Numbered from the stretch's first letter, positions 23,928-33,336 are shown. The stretch is DNA of 64,000 bases from Streptomyces adelaidensis (GCF_016598475.1 NZ_JAEMUX010000026.1:27355-91354); one strand, 5' to 3'. Translations and numbers: made by a program. Notes: generated by a model not told the origin, from the letters alone.

Positions 23928-24947
23928 ATGCTGCTGCTCGAAACCCTCCGCACGTCCGAGGACGGGACCATCCCCGGCCGCCTCCTCGCCGAGCTCACCG
24001 CCCTGCACGCCTCCAACCGCGACTTCTACTCCCTCAGCGGCGACTTCCCGGACGCGGACGACATCCGCCCCGAACAGGTCGGCGCGGCAATGGCCGTGGA
24101 GCTGGCCAACCCGGACGTGGAGGTCCTGCTCGCGCGCGAGGACAGCCGCAGCGGCGGTCCCCTCCTCGGGGTCGTCATCACCCTCGCGCGGCATCCCGAT
24201 CCGGCCGACCCCGACCCCTGGATCGGGTTGCTGCTGGTGGCCGCGGGGGCGCACCGGCAGGGGTACGGGAGGGAGTTGGCGGGGCTGGTCGAAGAGCGGT
24301 TCCGTCGGGCGGGGCGCGGCGCCGTACGGCTGGCGGCGCTCGACAACAACCCCGGCGCCCTCGCCTTCTGGACGTCCCTCGGCTACGAGGTCATCGCGCG
24401 TCGCGGGGATCGCCAACTGGGCCGCCCCTGCGCCGTGATGCGGAAGCCGCTACGGACTCCACGCCGGGCCGCGCGGGTCGCCGTACTCGATCCGGAGGGT
24501 GCCGTCTTCCTCTTCCAGTACGACAACGACGAGGTGGGCCGGCACTGGGCCCTGCCGGGCGGAGGCCTGGAGGCGGGCGAGACCCCGCGCGAGGGCGCCC
24601 TGCGGGAGTTGCGCGAGGAGACGGGGTGGACGGACCTGGAGCCGGGCCCGTTGCTGTGCACCTGGGAACACGACTTCACGCGCTCGGACATTCCCATCCG
24701 CCAGCACGAGCACATCTACGTGGCCCGGGGCCCTCGCCGCGAACCGGTCGGCGGCCTCCTCGCCGCCGCGCGTGCCGAGGAGGGCATCCTGTCCTGGCGC
24801 TGGTGGACCCCCGCGGAACTGGCCGCTCCGGCGGAGCCCGTATGGCCACCGGAACTGTCGGGACTGCTGGCGGAATTCGAGTCGGCCGCCGAGGGCGAGA
24901 ACCCTCGGACCCCTCCGCCCGACATCACCGAAACCCGGCGAGCCTGA
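23928..24947 (+). CDS. GNAT acetyltransferase-Nudix hydrolase fusion
   Basis: 339 residues. Residues 1-175 form a GNAT domain with acetyl-CoA loop VAAGAHRQGYGREL and DNNPGALAFWTSLGYE. Residues about 180-320 form a Nudix hydrolase with a complete Nudix box (GGGLEAGETPREGALREL...EETGW). Both domains look intact. Substrates are unknown. TAGCGT lies 6 nt before the ATG (leaderless). Confidence 0.92.
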   Translation: MLLLETLRTSEDGTIPGRLLAELTALHASNRDFYSLSGDFPDADDIRPEQVGAAMAVELANPDVEVLLAREDSRSGGPLLGVVITLARHPDPADPDPWIGLLLVAAGAHRQGYGRELAGLVEERFRRAGRGAVRLAALDNNPGALAFWTSLGYEVIARRGDRQLGRPCAVMRKPLRTPRRAARVAVLDPEGAVFLFQYDNDEVGRHWALPGGGLEAGETPREGALRELREETGWTDLEPGPLLCTWEHDFTRSDIPIRQHEHIYVARGPRREPVGGLLAAARAEEGILSWRWWTPAELAAPAEPVWPPELSGLLAEFESAAEGENPRTPPPDITETRRA

Positions 24948-25198
24948 CGACCGCCTCCTGCAACCGTTCCTCCGGCGCGAGCAGGCTCACCCGTACGTAG
25001 CCCTCGCCGTGCTCCCCGAACCGACTCCACGTCCCGGCGGCGTTCGTAGGTCTTCGAGAGGGGGATGAACTCGACGCCCACCTCCTTCGCCCCGTCGGCC
25101 CGGAGGAAGGAGACCGGGGCCTCGCCGTCGAAACTCAGGGCTCCGCAGGCGAAGTCGGACGCCACGATCACCTCGCTTTGCCCAGGCCGTCGGCCCAC
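24925..25198 (-). pseudogene. Remnant of a PLP aminotransferase
   Basis: Two pieces of a class I/II aminotransferase survive: a middle part with VIVASDFACGALSFDGEAP and the PLP-lysine segment FIPLSKTYE, joined directly, in another frame, to the C-terminal end RFGEHGEGYVRVSLLAPEER. Most of a roughly 400-residue gene is missing. It overlaps the 3' end of the GNAT-Nudix gene. Confidence 0.75.
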
Positions 25199-25252
25199 TC
25201 GCCGGTGACCGAACGATCGCTGGTGAACCGCTTTTGCGCCACGCCGCCCAAA

Positions 25253-26836
25253 TCAGGCCACAGACGGTTTCCCGTCCCCGTACAGCCAGTCCTCCCAGAC
25301 CGGGGCCAGATCCGCATCCGGAGCCGCATCCAGATCCGCCTCCGGAGCCGTCTCCGGAGCCGTCTTCCCCCCACTCCCCTCCGCGTACTTCTCCACGTAC
25401 GCGATGAAGTCGGCCGTGTCCGCGTTGCCGTGGCGGTGGGTGGTCGCCCAGCCCTGGAGGAGGCCGAAGAAGGCGTCGTCGCCGATCACTTCACGGATCT
25501 TGTGCAGGACCATGGCGCCCCGCTCGTACACCGGACTGTCGGAGATACGCGCGGCGCTCGGCGGCTTCGCGGGCGGGAAGGCCCAGACGGCCTCGTTCGC
25601 TGCGGCGTCGTCGAAGTAGTCGCCCTCGTACAACGCGTCGAAGATCTCCTGGGCGCTGTCACCGCCGTGATCCTCCTGCCACAGCCACTCGGCGTACGTG
25701 GCAAAGCCCTCGTTGAGCCACATGTCGCGCCAGGACTCGGGGGTGACGGAGTCGCCGTACCACTGGTGGGCGAGTTCGTGGACGAGCAGCGAGATGTCGG
25801 GGGCGCCGGGAAAGACGGGGCGGCTCTGGGTCTCCAGGGCGTACGCGGCGTCCTCCGGGTTCTCGACGATCGCGCCGGTGGAGGAGAAGGGGTACGGGCC
25901 GAAGTTCGCCTCCGCCCACTCCACGACCTCCGGGATACGGGCGAGGACCCGGCGACTGTCGTCGGCCTGCGCGGGATCGACGGCGACGTACACCGGCAGG
26001 TCACCCCGGCCCGCCCCTCCACTCACCGTGGAGCGCCGGATCTCGTACGTACCGATCGCGATCGTGGCCACATAGCCGGCCATCGGTTCGGCGGTCTGCC
26101 AGGAGTAGGCCGTACGGCCGTTCTTGGTGGCCTGGCCCGTCAACTCCCCGTTGGAGACCGCCTGCAGACCCTCGGGGACGGTGACCGTGATGTCGTACGT
26201 CGCCTTGTCGGAGGGGTGATGGTTGCCGGGGAACCAGGCCATCGAGCCCGTCGGTTCACCGAGCGCGAGCACGCCGTCGGCGGTGGGCAGCCAGCCCTCC
26301 TCGGAGCCGTCCGGGTCGGTGATCGTCTCCGGACCGCCCGAGTAGCGCACGGTCGTACGGAACGTCTCCCCCTCGCCGACCCCACGCTCAGGTGTGACGG
26401 TCAACTCCTGCCCCGACCGCTTCCACCGCGCCGCCACGCCCTCCACTGTGACCGCCTCGACGTCCATCCCCTTCAGATCGAGGTTGAACGCACTCAGATC
26501 CCGCGTCGCCCGCGCGGTCGCCACGGCGGTGCCACGCAGGCGGCGGCCGTCCTCCTCATTACCGGCCTCGTACGCGAGGCTCAGGGCGTAGTGCCCGACG
26601 TCGTAACCACCGTTGCCCATCTTCGGGAAGTACGGATCCTTGAGACCGGCGGCACCCGGTGCGCCGTGGACTCCCCGACCGTCACCCCCGGTGCAGGCGG
26701 TGAGGGTGAGGGGCAGGGCCAAGGCGAGCAGGGCGGCGGGGAAGGCAAGCCGTACGGCCCTGGAGGTAGGCCTGGTATGCCTGGAGACGAGCCTGGAGAC
26801 GGGTCTGAAGATGACTCTGAACACAGCGAAGATCAT
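25253..26836 (-). CDS. M1-family zinc metallopeptidase lipoprotein
   Basis: 527 residues. N-terminal signal peptide with lipobox TLTAC, then an aminopeptidase-N-like beta domain and the catalytic site HELAHQWYGDS plus NEGFATYAEW (HEXXH-x18-E). It lacks the C-terminal helical domain of full-length PepN, as in the short secreted M1 proteins of actinobacteria. ATG 26836 with AAGGGGG upstream is preferred over 26887. The C-terminal tail has short Pro-Glu-Ala-Asp repeats. Confidence 0.92.
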   Translation of the reverse strand: MIFAVFRVIFRPVSRLVSRHTRPTSRAVRLAFPAALLALALPLTLTACTGGDGRGVHGAPGAAGLKDPYFPKMGNGGYDVGHYALSLAYEAGNEEDGRRLRGTAVATARATRDLSAFNLDLKGMDVEAVTVEGVAARWKRSGQELTVTPERGVGEGETFRTTVRYSGGPETITDPDGSEEGWLPTADGVLALGEPTGSMAWFPGNHHPSDKATYDITVTVPEGLQAVSNGELTGQATKNGRTAYSWQTAEPMAGYVATIAIGTYEIRRSTVSGGAGRGDLPVYVAVDPAQADDSRRVLARIPEVVEWAEANFGPYPFSSTGAIVENPEDAAYALETQSRPVFPGAPDISLLVHELAHQWYGDSVTPESWRDMWLNEGFATYAEWLWQEDHGGDSAQEIFDALYEGDYFDDAAANEAVWAFPPAKPPSAARISDSPVYERGAMVLHKIREVIGDDAFFGLLQGWATTHRHGNADTADFIAYVEKYAEGSGGKTAPETAPEADLDAAPDADLAPVWEDWLYGDGKPSVA

Positions 26837-26861
26837 CAACCCCCTTCCCGCCACGGCCAGA

Positions 26862-27416
26862 GTGCCCGGCACTGGGGCGTACGACACTCACGACACGCAT
26901 GACACCATCGCCTACGTGCTCGACATCGGCTACGCCCTCTCCAACCGCTTCCCGGACCCGCCCCAGACCGACTACCGCCGTGCGGACGTCTACGCGCTGC
27001 GGCACGACCTGTTCTGCGGTGACGTCTACCTCGCCGACACCAAGGCGGACCGGGAACTGTCCACAGCGTGGGGATGGGTGCCGGTGCTGGACTTCGCGTG
27101 GGCGCTGTGCGACATCGTGGAGCAACTGGACCGGGACCCGGCGGGCTCCCGCGCCTCCCGTCCCCAGTACGCGGAACTCGACTTCACCGAGTCCACCGAC
27201 CGCATGCTCTTCGAGCGCCGCTTCGGCTGGGTGGACGTCGAGGCCGACTGGATGCGAGCCGAAGAGCCCCCCTTGACCTTCTCCCACGCCGCCCTACGCC
27301 GCGAGGCCCGCGACTTCCTCCACGACGTCATCGCCGACCTCTGCGACCTACACGACGAACTAGAGGAAAACCCAGCGATCTGGACCCTCCAGGCCCGCTT
27401 TCCCCGGCTGCCGTAG
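26862..27416 (+). CDS. Hypothetical protein
   Basis: About 184 residues, no family recognised. Strongly GC3-biased and clearly coding: DIGYALSNRFPDPPQTDYRRA, WGWVPVLDFAWALCDIVEQL, RRFGWVDVEADWM. It looks like a soluble alpha/beta protein. The start is uncertain: GTG 26862, GTG 26916 and ATG 26811 are all in frame, the last overlapping the divergent peptidase start. Confidence 0.65.
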   Translation: MPGTGAYDTHDTHDTIAYVLDIGYALSNRFPDPPQTDYRRADVYALRHDLFCGDVYLADTKADRELSTAWGWVPVLDFAWALCDIVEQLDRDPAGSRASRPQYAELDFTESTDRMLFERRFGWVDVEADWMRAEEPPLTFSHAALRREARDFLHDVIADLCDLHDELEENPAIWTLQARFPRLP

Positions 27417-27424
27417 CCGGGTGA

Positions 27425-27520
27425 GTGGGGGTTGCTCGCGCCCCTAAAGGCGAAAAGCACGGGGCGCAGCCCCTGCTTTTCAGGGGCGCGGGGAACTGCG
27501 CGACAAGCCCCCCACCGAAC
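27425..27520. repeat. Intergenic repeat R1, variant copy
   Basis: Contains gttgctcgcgcccct, an internal hairpin (gcacggggcgcagcccctgc) and aggggcgcggggaactgcgcgac, closely matching the copy at 5311-5400. Confidence 0.8.
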
Positions 27521-27540
27521 CCGCAGCCGAAAACGGGAGG

Positions 27541-27595
27541 GGGTCGAAGGGGCGCAGCCCCTGGGGGATGGGACGGGTGGGGGCGGCGGGGGCGA
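27541..27595. repeat. Intergenic repeat R2, copy 1
   Basis: 55 nt beginning gggtcgaaggggcgcagccc and ending ggcggcgggggcga. The copy at 59959-60012 differs only by one G in a G-run. Confidence 0.85.
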
Positions 27596-27622
27596 AAAAA
27601 CCCACCACCCCCACAACCCACC

Positions 27623-28291
27623 TCACCCCTCCACCCGAATCCCCATCTCCCCCGCCAGCACCGGCGCCAACTCCATCAACTGAGCCGCACTGATCACAGC
27701 CCCCGACAACCGCCCCACCCCCCGAGCGATCTCCACAACCGCGGCCCCCCGCAAATCAACATCCACCAAACTCACCCCCCTCAAATCCACCCCCTTCAAC
27801 ACACACCCCGCAAACCCCACCCTCTCCAACCGCGCACCCCCAAAGTCCGGCTCAACAAGAACGCAGTCCTCAAAGACAACATCCTTGAGCCGAGCCTCCC
27901 GCAGGTTGAGGTAATCGATCTTCCCGCCCCGAACCACAACCCGCTCCAGCACACCCCCGTGCAACTGCACCCCACCCAGCCGAGCATCAACCACCTCGAC
28001 GTCCCGCAACGTCGCCTCGGCCAGATCCGTCCCGACCCCCCGTATCCCGGTGAGCACACAGTCGAGAACCCGCGCCCGATGCAGCCGGGTCTCATCCAGC
28101 ACACACCCGGTCAGCGCACAGTCCATGAACCGCGCACCCCCACCGTCCTGCCCCCCGAAGTCCTCCTCCCGGAACTCCAGCCCGTCGTAATCCCCGTCAG
28201 GCTCCAGCCCCTGCCCCGCATACGCCTCCAGCACCGGCAACCGCACCTCCGGCCGCCGAGCCGCCTTCACCACCGACCTCGCACGCACCAT
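27623..28291 (-). CDS. Pentapeptide-repeat protein
   Basis: 222 residues with repeated A(D/N)LXX-type pentapeptides (LEFREEDFGGQ, ARFMDCALTGCVLDETRL, ADLAEATLRDVEVVDARLGG) that fold as a right-handed quadrilateral beta helix. Some family members mimic DNA and protect gyrase; nothing here shows that role. ATG 28291 (MVRARSVVKAAR) is the sensible start. Confidence 0.88.
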   Translation of the reverse strand: MVRARSVVKAARRPEVRLPVLEAYAGQGLEPDGDYDGLEFREEDFGGQDGGGARFMDCALTGCVLDETRLHRARVLDCVLTGIRGVGTDLAEATLRDVEVVDARLGGVQLHGGVLERVVVRGGKIDYLNLREARLKDVVFEDCVLVEPDFGGARLERVGFAGCVLKGVDLRGVSLVDVDLRGAAVVEIARGVGRLSGAVISAAQLMELAPVLAGEMGIRVEG

Positions 28292-28440
28292 GCCCTCATC
28301 GTGCACCCCACCACTGACAATCCGCCCGACCTGCGAAAACGCACCACCGCACACCCACCCCCAGCCCCCATGTCACATTCCACCCGCCTCCCCCGGTCAT
28401 CCACACAACCAAGGAACACCGACCCGAGGGAGCCCCACCC

Positions 28441-29697
28441 ATGCACCGCACCCCACCCCCGCACACCCCCTCAGCCACCCCCCGCACCCGCCAAACCCCC
28501 CGCGCCCCCCTCACGATCATCGGCGGCGGCCTCGCCGGCCTCACCGCAGCCATCACCGCCGCCGAAGCAGGTGCGAAAGTCACCGTCTACGAGTCCCACC
28601 ACACCCTCGGCGGCCGAGCCCGCACCGCCGAGGGCCCGTACCGCACGAACGACGGCCCGCACGCGCTCTACAACGGCGGCCCGCACTGGACGTGGCTCAG
28701 CCAACGGGACCTGATCGGCCCGCTCGCCCCCCTCCCGCCCCTGGAGGCCGCCCGGATGCGCCTGCATCACAAGGGCACCCTCCGCCGCACCCCACCGTTC
28801 GCGATGCTCAAGCTCCTGCGCCCACGCCGCATGGGCCACGACGCACCCGTCGACATCGACTTCCGCACCTGGGCGACCGAACAGGCGGGCGAGGAGGCCG
28901 CGCACGCCGCCGCCAACTACTCGGCGGTGGCGCTGTTCCACCACGACCCGGGCTCCCTCTCCGCCGCGTTCGTGCAGGAACGGCTGCGGCGGGCCACCAA
29001 GTTGCCCCCGGAGGCGCACTATCCGCGCGGCGGCTGGGGGGACGTCGTCGACCGGATGGCGGCCCGCGCCTGGAACCTCGGCGTCCGCATGGAGACCCTC
29101 AGCCGGGTGGACGGCCTCGACGCCCTCCGCGGCCACCGGCACCGCACCGGCCCGATCATCGTCGCCACCTCCCTCGACGCCGCCCGCCGCCTCCTCAAGG
29201 ACGACTCGCTGACGTGGCCGAGCGGCCGTACCGTGCTCGTCGACCTCGCCGTCCGCACCCGCCGCGGCGACGCGTTCGCGGTCTCCGACCTGGACGCGCC
29301 CGGCTGGATCGAGCGCTTCACCGCGCAGGACCGCACGCTCGCCCCGGCCGGCGAGCAGTTGCTCCAGGGGCAGTTCCCGATCGGGCCGGACGAGTCGCGC
29401 GCGGACGGCGTCGCCCGCGCCGAGTACCTGCTCGACCTGGCCTTCCCCGGCTGGTGCGAGCGGATCACCTGGCGACGCGAGGCAACCTCGAACGGCCGTA
29501 CGGGCGCGGTCGATCCGCCCGGCACCAGCTGGCGGGACCGCCCGGCCGTGGACCGTGGCGACGACGTCTACCTCGCGGGCGACCAGGTCGCGGCGCCGGG
29601 CGTCCTGTCCGAGGTGTCGTTCAACAGCGCCCTCGCGGCCGTATCGCTGGCGCTCGGCAGAAGGTCGAGGGACACCCTTGACCTCAAGCAAGCTTGA
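28441..29697 (+). CDS. FAD/NAD(P)-binding oxidoreductase, phytoene-desaturase-like
   Basis: 418 residues. The N-terminal dinucleotide-binding motif is IIGGGLAGLTAAITAAEAGAKV and LGGRAR; the C-terminal FAD motif is VYLAGDQVAAPGVLSEVSF. The overall shape is that of amine oxidase/phytoene desaturase relatives; substrate unknown. GAGGGAG precedes the ATG. Confidence 0.88.
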   Translation: MHRTPPPHTPSATPRTRQTPRAPLTIIGGGLAGLTAAITAAEAGAKVTVYESHHTLGGRARTAEGPYRTNDGPHALYNGGPHWTWLSQRDLIGPLAPLPPLEAARMRLHHKGTLRRTPPFAMLKLLRPRRMGHDAPVDIDFRTWATEQAGEEAAHAAANYSAVALFHHDPGSLSAAFVQERLRRATKLPPEAHYPRGGWGDVVDRMAARAWNLGVRMETLSRVDGLDALRGHRHRTGPIIVATSLDAARRLLKDDSLTWPSGRTVLVDLAVRTRRGDAFAVSDLDAPGWIERFTAQDRTLAPAGEQLLQGQFPIGPDESRADGVARAEYLLDLAFPGWCERITWRREATSNGRTGAVDPPGTSWRDRPAVDRGDDVYLAGDQVAAPGVLSEVSFNSALAAVSLALGRRSRDTLDLKQA

Positions 29698-29727
29698 GGT
29701 CGGAGGCTGGGCTCACCGCTCCAGAGC

Positions 29728-29759
29728 GCGAGAACGCGAGAACGCGAGAACGCGAGAGA
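29728..29759 (+). repeat. 8-bp tandem repeat gcgagaac
   Basis: Three exact copies and one near copy (gcgagaga) in the leader of the downstream dehydrogenase gene. Confidence 0.75.
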
Positions 29760-29777
29760 AACCCAAGGGGGAGCCCC

Positions 29778-30749
29778 ATGCACGCCATCCGCCTGCACAC
29801 CTTCGGCCCGGCCGAGAACCTCACGTACGAGAAGGTCGCGGACCCCGCCCCCGGCCCGGGTCAGGTCCGTATCGCCGTCGCCGCGGCCGGCGTACACCTG
29901 CTGGACACGGCCCTCCGCGAGGGGCACGCGGGCCCCGCCCCCGCACCGGAACTGCCCACCGTCCCCGGCCGGGAGGTCGCCGGCACCGTCGACGCCCTGG
30001 GCGCGGGCGCCCCGGAGCACTGGCTCGGCAAGCGGGTCACCGCCCACCTCGGCTTCGCACCCGGCGGTTACGCCGAACTGGCCGTCACCGGGGTCGAACG
30101 CCTGCACGAGATACCGGAGAACCTCGACTTCGCCGAGGCCGTCGCGATGATCGGCAGGGGCCGTACGGCGATGGGCGTCCTGCTCTTCGCCGAACCGGGC
30201 CCCGACGACGTGGTCGTGGTCCCGGCCGCGGCCGGCGGTCTCGGCACACTCCTCGTGCAGTACGCCAAGAACGCGGGCGCCACCGTCATCGGTCTGGCCG
30301 GCGGCCCCGACAAGACGGCCCAGGTCGCGGCGAACGGCGCCGACCTCGCCGTCGACTACACGGACCCGGCCTGGCCGGAGCAGGTCGCCGCGTACCGGGG
30401 GAAGGCCACGGTCGTCCTCGACGGGGTCGGCGGGGCGGTGGCGCGGGAGTGCGTCGCCCTGCTCGCCCCCGGCGGCAAGCACCTCTCCTTCGGCTGGTCG
30501 GCGGAGGGCATCAAGGACGGCGGACCGTACGTCGTCGAAGGCGTGACCCAGTCCGTCCTGGGCGAGGAGATGCGGCGCAGGGCGGGCGGCGACGACCCCA
30601 TCCGCACTCTCGAACTCCGCGCCCTCGCCGAGGCCACCGCCGGCCGCCTCACCCCGGCCGTCCACCGCTTCCCCCTCGCCGAGGCGGCCGCCGCCCACCG
30701 CGCCCTGGAGAACCGGGGCACGACCGGAAAGGTCGTACTGGAGCCGTGA
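29778..30749 (+). CDS. Zinc-type alcohol dehydrogenase/quinone oxidoreductase-like protein
   Basis: 323-residue MDR-superfamily enzyme: N-terminal GroES-like domain (YEKVADPAPGPGQVRIAV, PTVPGREVAGTVDALG) and an NADPH-binding Rossmann domain (VPAAAGGLGTLLVQYAKNAG). No structural zinc cysteines, so it is of the quinone reductase type. ATG 29778 has AAGGGGGAG upstream. The neighbouring oxidoreductase gene may be cotranscribed (80-nt gap). Confidence 0.9.
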   Translation: MHAIRLHTFGPAENLTYEKVADPAPGPGQVRIAVAAAGVHLLDTALREGHAGPAPAPELPTVPGREVAGTVDALGAGAPEHWLGKRVTAHLGFAPGGYAELAVTGVERLHEIPENLDFAEAVAMIGRGRTAMGVLLFAEPGPDDVVVVPAAAGGLGTLLVQYAKNAGATVIGLAGGPDKTAQVAANGADLAVDYTDPAWPEQVAAYRGKATVVLDGVGGAVARECVALLAPGGKHLSFGWSAEGIKDGGPYVVEGVTQSVLGEEMRRRAGGDDPIRTLELRALAEATAGRLTPAVHRFPLAEAAAAHRALENRGTTGKVVLEP

Positions 30750-30774
30750 GCACCCCGGCCGGAACACGCACCCG

Positions 30775-30930
30775 ACCACCACTGCGACCAAGACCCCGAC
30801 GAGCGGCCCCGCCCCCCGCCGCTGGTGGGCCCTCGTCGCCCTCGTCCTTGCCCTCGCCCAGCTCATGGTGATCCTCGACGCGACGATCGTGGACATCGTC
30901 CTCCCGTCCGCGCGGCGAGAGCCGGCCCGG
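30775..30930 (+). pseudogene. N-terminal remnant of a DHA2-type MFS transporter
   Basis: One frame reads RRWWALVALVLALAQLMVIL then DATIVDIVLPSA, the first membrane helix and the D-x-TIV-x-x-ALP-like signature of EmrB/QacA drug exporters. It then ends abruptly against the C terminus of the convergent oxidoreductase gene. About 95 percent of the transporter is gone. Confidence 0.75.
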
Positions 30931-30935
30931 CGGCC

Positions 30936-32339
30936 TCACCCCCGCCCGGCCACCCGATCCGCCAGCCGTGCCAACCGCGACGACTCCCCCCGATGGGAGG
31001 CCGCCTCACGCCGGTCGGCGGTGCGATACGTCGCGTACATCCCCTGCACGCCCACCCACCGCAGCGGCTCCGGCTCCCACTTGCGCACCCGGTGGTTCAC
31101 CCAGGGCAACGAGGTCAGCTCCGTCGCCCCGCCCTGTCCCGAGTCCTGCTGGACGAGATCGCGCAGGGTGCGGGCGGCGAGGTTGGTGGTGGCCACACCG
31201 GAGCCGACGTAACCGCCCGCCCAGCCGAGCCCCGTCGACCGGTCGAGGGTCACGGTCGCGCACCAGTCACGCGGCACCCCGAGCACCCCCGACCAGGCGT
31301 GCTCGACCTTCACCCCGGCCAGCGAGGGGAAGAATCGCACCAGGATCTCGCGCAACGCCTCGATCGTCGCCGGCTGCGTACGCCCGTCGTTGTCGGTCCG
31401 CGAGCCGAAGCGGTACGGGACTCCGCGCCCGCCGAGAGCGATGCGGCCGTCGGCGGTGCGCTGGGCGTACATGTACGCGTGCGCCATGTCGCCGAGCGTC
31501 TCGCGCCCCTCCCAGCCGATGCCGTCCCACTGCGCGGCGGTCAGCGGCTCGGTGGCGATCATCGAGGAGTTCATGGGCAGCCAGGTCCGCTTCTGCCCCT
31601 TGAGGTTCGCCGTGAACCCCTCCGTGCAGCGCAGCACATAGGGCGCCCGGACCGTCCCGTACGGCGTGACCGCGTGCCGGGGCCGGATCTCGGTGACCGG
31701 CGTCAGCTCGTGGATGGTCACCCCGAGCCCCTCGACGACGGCCGCCAGCCCCGTCACGAGCTTCACCGGATTCAGCCGGGCCCCGTGCGGAGTCCACGTC
31801 GACCCCACCGCACCGGCGACCCGGACCCGCTCGGCGGTCCCCCGGACGCCGTACACCTCACGGTCCTCCTCCCCGTACGACACCTCGTGCTCGTGAAACG
31901 CCTTGAGCCGCGCCAACTGGGCGGGAGTACAAGCGACTTCGAGCACGCCACCTCGATGGATGTCGGCCTCGACGCCCTCCTCCGCCGCCACCCGCACGAC
32001 CTCACCGACCGTGTCGTTCATGGCCCGCTGAAGCCGCACCGCGGCCTCCCGCCCGTGCAGCCGCGCGTACCGGTCCCGCCCCGCGATCCCGTTGTAGAGC
32101 CAGCCGCCGTTGCGCCCGGAGGCCCCGTACCCGCAGAACTTCTGCTCCAGGACGGTGATCCGCAGAAAAGGCGCGGCCTTCTTCAGGTAATAGGCCGTCC
32201 ACAGCCCGGTGTACCCACCCCCCACGATCACCACATCGGCGGACGCGTCACCGACCAGCGGCTCCCGCGGAACGGGGAGGCCGGCCTGCGCGTACCAGAA
32301 GGAGATACCACCGTTGACGGTCGCGTCCGTGCTGCTCAT
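30936..32339 (-). CDS. FAD-dependent oxidoreductase, DAO family
   Basis: 467 residues. FAD motif VVIVGGGYTGLWTAYYLKK, then GYGASGRNGGWL and C-terminal GGYVGSGVATTNLAARTLRDL, the pattern of gamma-glutamylputrescine oxidase (PuuB-like) and related amine oxidases. TAGCGT lies 6 nt before the ATG (leaderless). It is divergent from a phosphotransferase gene across 65 bp. Confidence 0.9.
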   Translation of the reverse strand: MSSTDATVNGGISFWYAQAGLPVPREPLVGDASADVVIVGGGYTGLWTAYYLKKAAPFLRITVLEQKFCGYGASGRNGGWLYNGIAGRDRYARLHGREAAVRLQRAMNDTVGEVVRVAAEEGVEADIHRGGVLEVACTPAQLARLKAFHEHEVSYGEEDREVYGVRGTAERVRVAGAVGSTWTPHGARLNPVKLVTGLAAVVEGLGVTIHELTPVTEIRPRHAVTPYGTVRAPYVLRCTEGFTANLKGQKRTWLPMNSSMIATEPLTAAQWDGIGWEGRETLGDMAHAYMYAQRTADGRIALGGRGVPYRFGSRTDNDGRTQPATIEALREILVRFFPSLAGVKVEHAWSGVLGVPRDWCATVTLDRSTGLGWAGGYVGSGVATTNLAARTLRDLVQQDSGQGGATELTSLPWVNHRVRKWEPEPLRWVGVQGMYATYRTADRREAASHRGESSRLARLADRVAGRG

Positions 32340-32404
32340 GGCCGGACGCTAACAGTCCGAAATCCGCACGCGAAGCGGCCCGGTGTCCCCGTACTGTCCC
32401 CGGC

Positions 32405-33282
32405 ATGATCGATGTTCCGGAGGAACTGGCCGAGACTCAGGAAGAGATCAACGGAGAGGCGGGCCGGAAGTTCATCGCGGACCTTCCACAACTGGCCGCC
32501 GACTTCCTGGACCGCTGGGACCTACGCCTCGACGGCCCGCCCATGCACGGCATGTGCGCGTTGGTCCTGCCAGTGGCCGACAGGACCGACAACACCCCGG
32601 TGGTCCTCAAACTCCAGCTCCTGGACGACGAGAGCGAGGGTGAACCGATCGCCCTGCGCGTCTGGAACGGCGACGGGGCCGTACGACTCCTGCGGTACGA
32701 CGACGCAACGGGCACCATGCTGCTCGAACGCCTCGACCCGGCACGGATGCTCACCCACGAGCCGGACTCCCGCGAGGCCGTCCTGGTCATCGCCCGCCTG
32801 CTGGCCCACCTGACCGCCGTCCCGGCCCCGCCGGACATGCGCCGCCTGTCCGACATCGCGGCCGGCCTGCTGACCCGCACCCCACCCGTCCTGACCCGTA
32901 TCCCGGACCCGGCCGACCGCCGCCTGATCGCCGACTGCGCGGCAGCCGTACGCGAGGTCATCGACGAGCCCGGCGACCGTCTCCTCCACTGGGACCTGCA
33001 CTTCGACAACGTCCTCGGCACCGACCGCGCCCCCTGGCTCGCCATCGACCCCAAGCCCCTCACCGGCGACCCGCCTTCGACCTCTGGCCCGCCCTCACCA
33101 ACCGCTTCGACCCCACCGATCTCCCCTGGCGCTTCGACGCCATGACCGACACCCTCTCCCTGGACCGCCCCCGAGCCCGAGCCTGGACCCTCGCCCGAGC
33201 CCTCCAGAACACCCTCTGGGACATCGAAGAGGGCGGCACCCCCCACCCCACCACCCTCGAAACCGCCCGCCTCCTACGCTGA
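32405..33282 (+). pseudogene. Aminoglycoside-phosphotransferase-family protein with a frameshift
   Basis: The first 222 codons encode an APH/streptomycin-kinase-like domain with catalytic LLHWDLHFDNVL and metal site WLAIDPKPL. At 33071-33073 one base is missing; in the next frame the rest (GCC TTC GAC CTC TGG..., reading AFDLWPALTNRFDPTDLPWR) continues to a stop at 33280-33282. One restored base gives about 292 residues, normal for the family. It is either recently inactivated or a sequencing error. TACTGT lies 7 nt before the ATG. Confidence 0.85.
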
Positions 33283-33297
33283 CACCACGCCCCCCAC

Positions 33298-33331
33298 AAA
33301 AAAAATCCCGGGCCACAAAAGTGACCCGGGA
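33298..33331 (-). terminator. Rho-independent terminator of tRNA-Thr
   Basis: On the minus strand a tcccgggtcac/gtggcccggga stem with a tttt loop is followed by eight T residues, right after the tRNA 3' end. Confidence 0.92.
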
Positions 33332-33336
33332 CCCAG

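Noticed and set aside
27425..28714. Long proline-rich frame opposite the pentapeptide-repeat gene
   Set aside because: Composition is an artefact of reading C-rich antisense and repeat DNA.
30825..32408. 527-codon frame opposite the DAO oxidoreductase
   Set aside because: Shadow; the minus-strand protein has complete FAD motifs.
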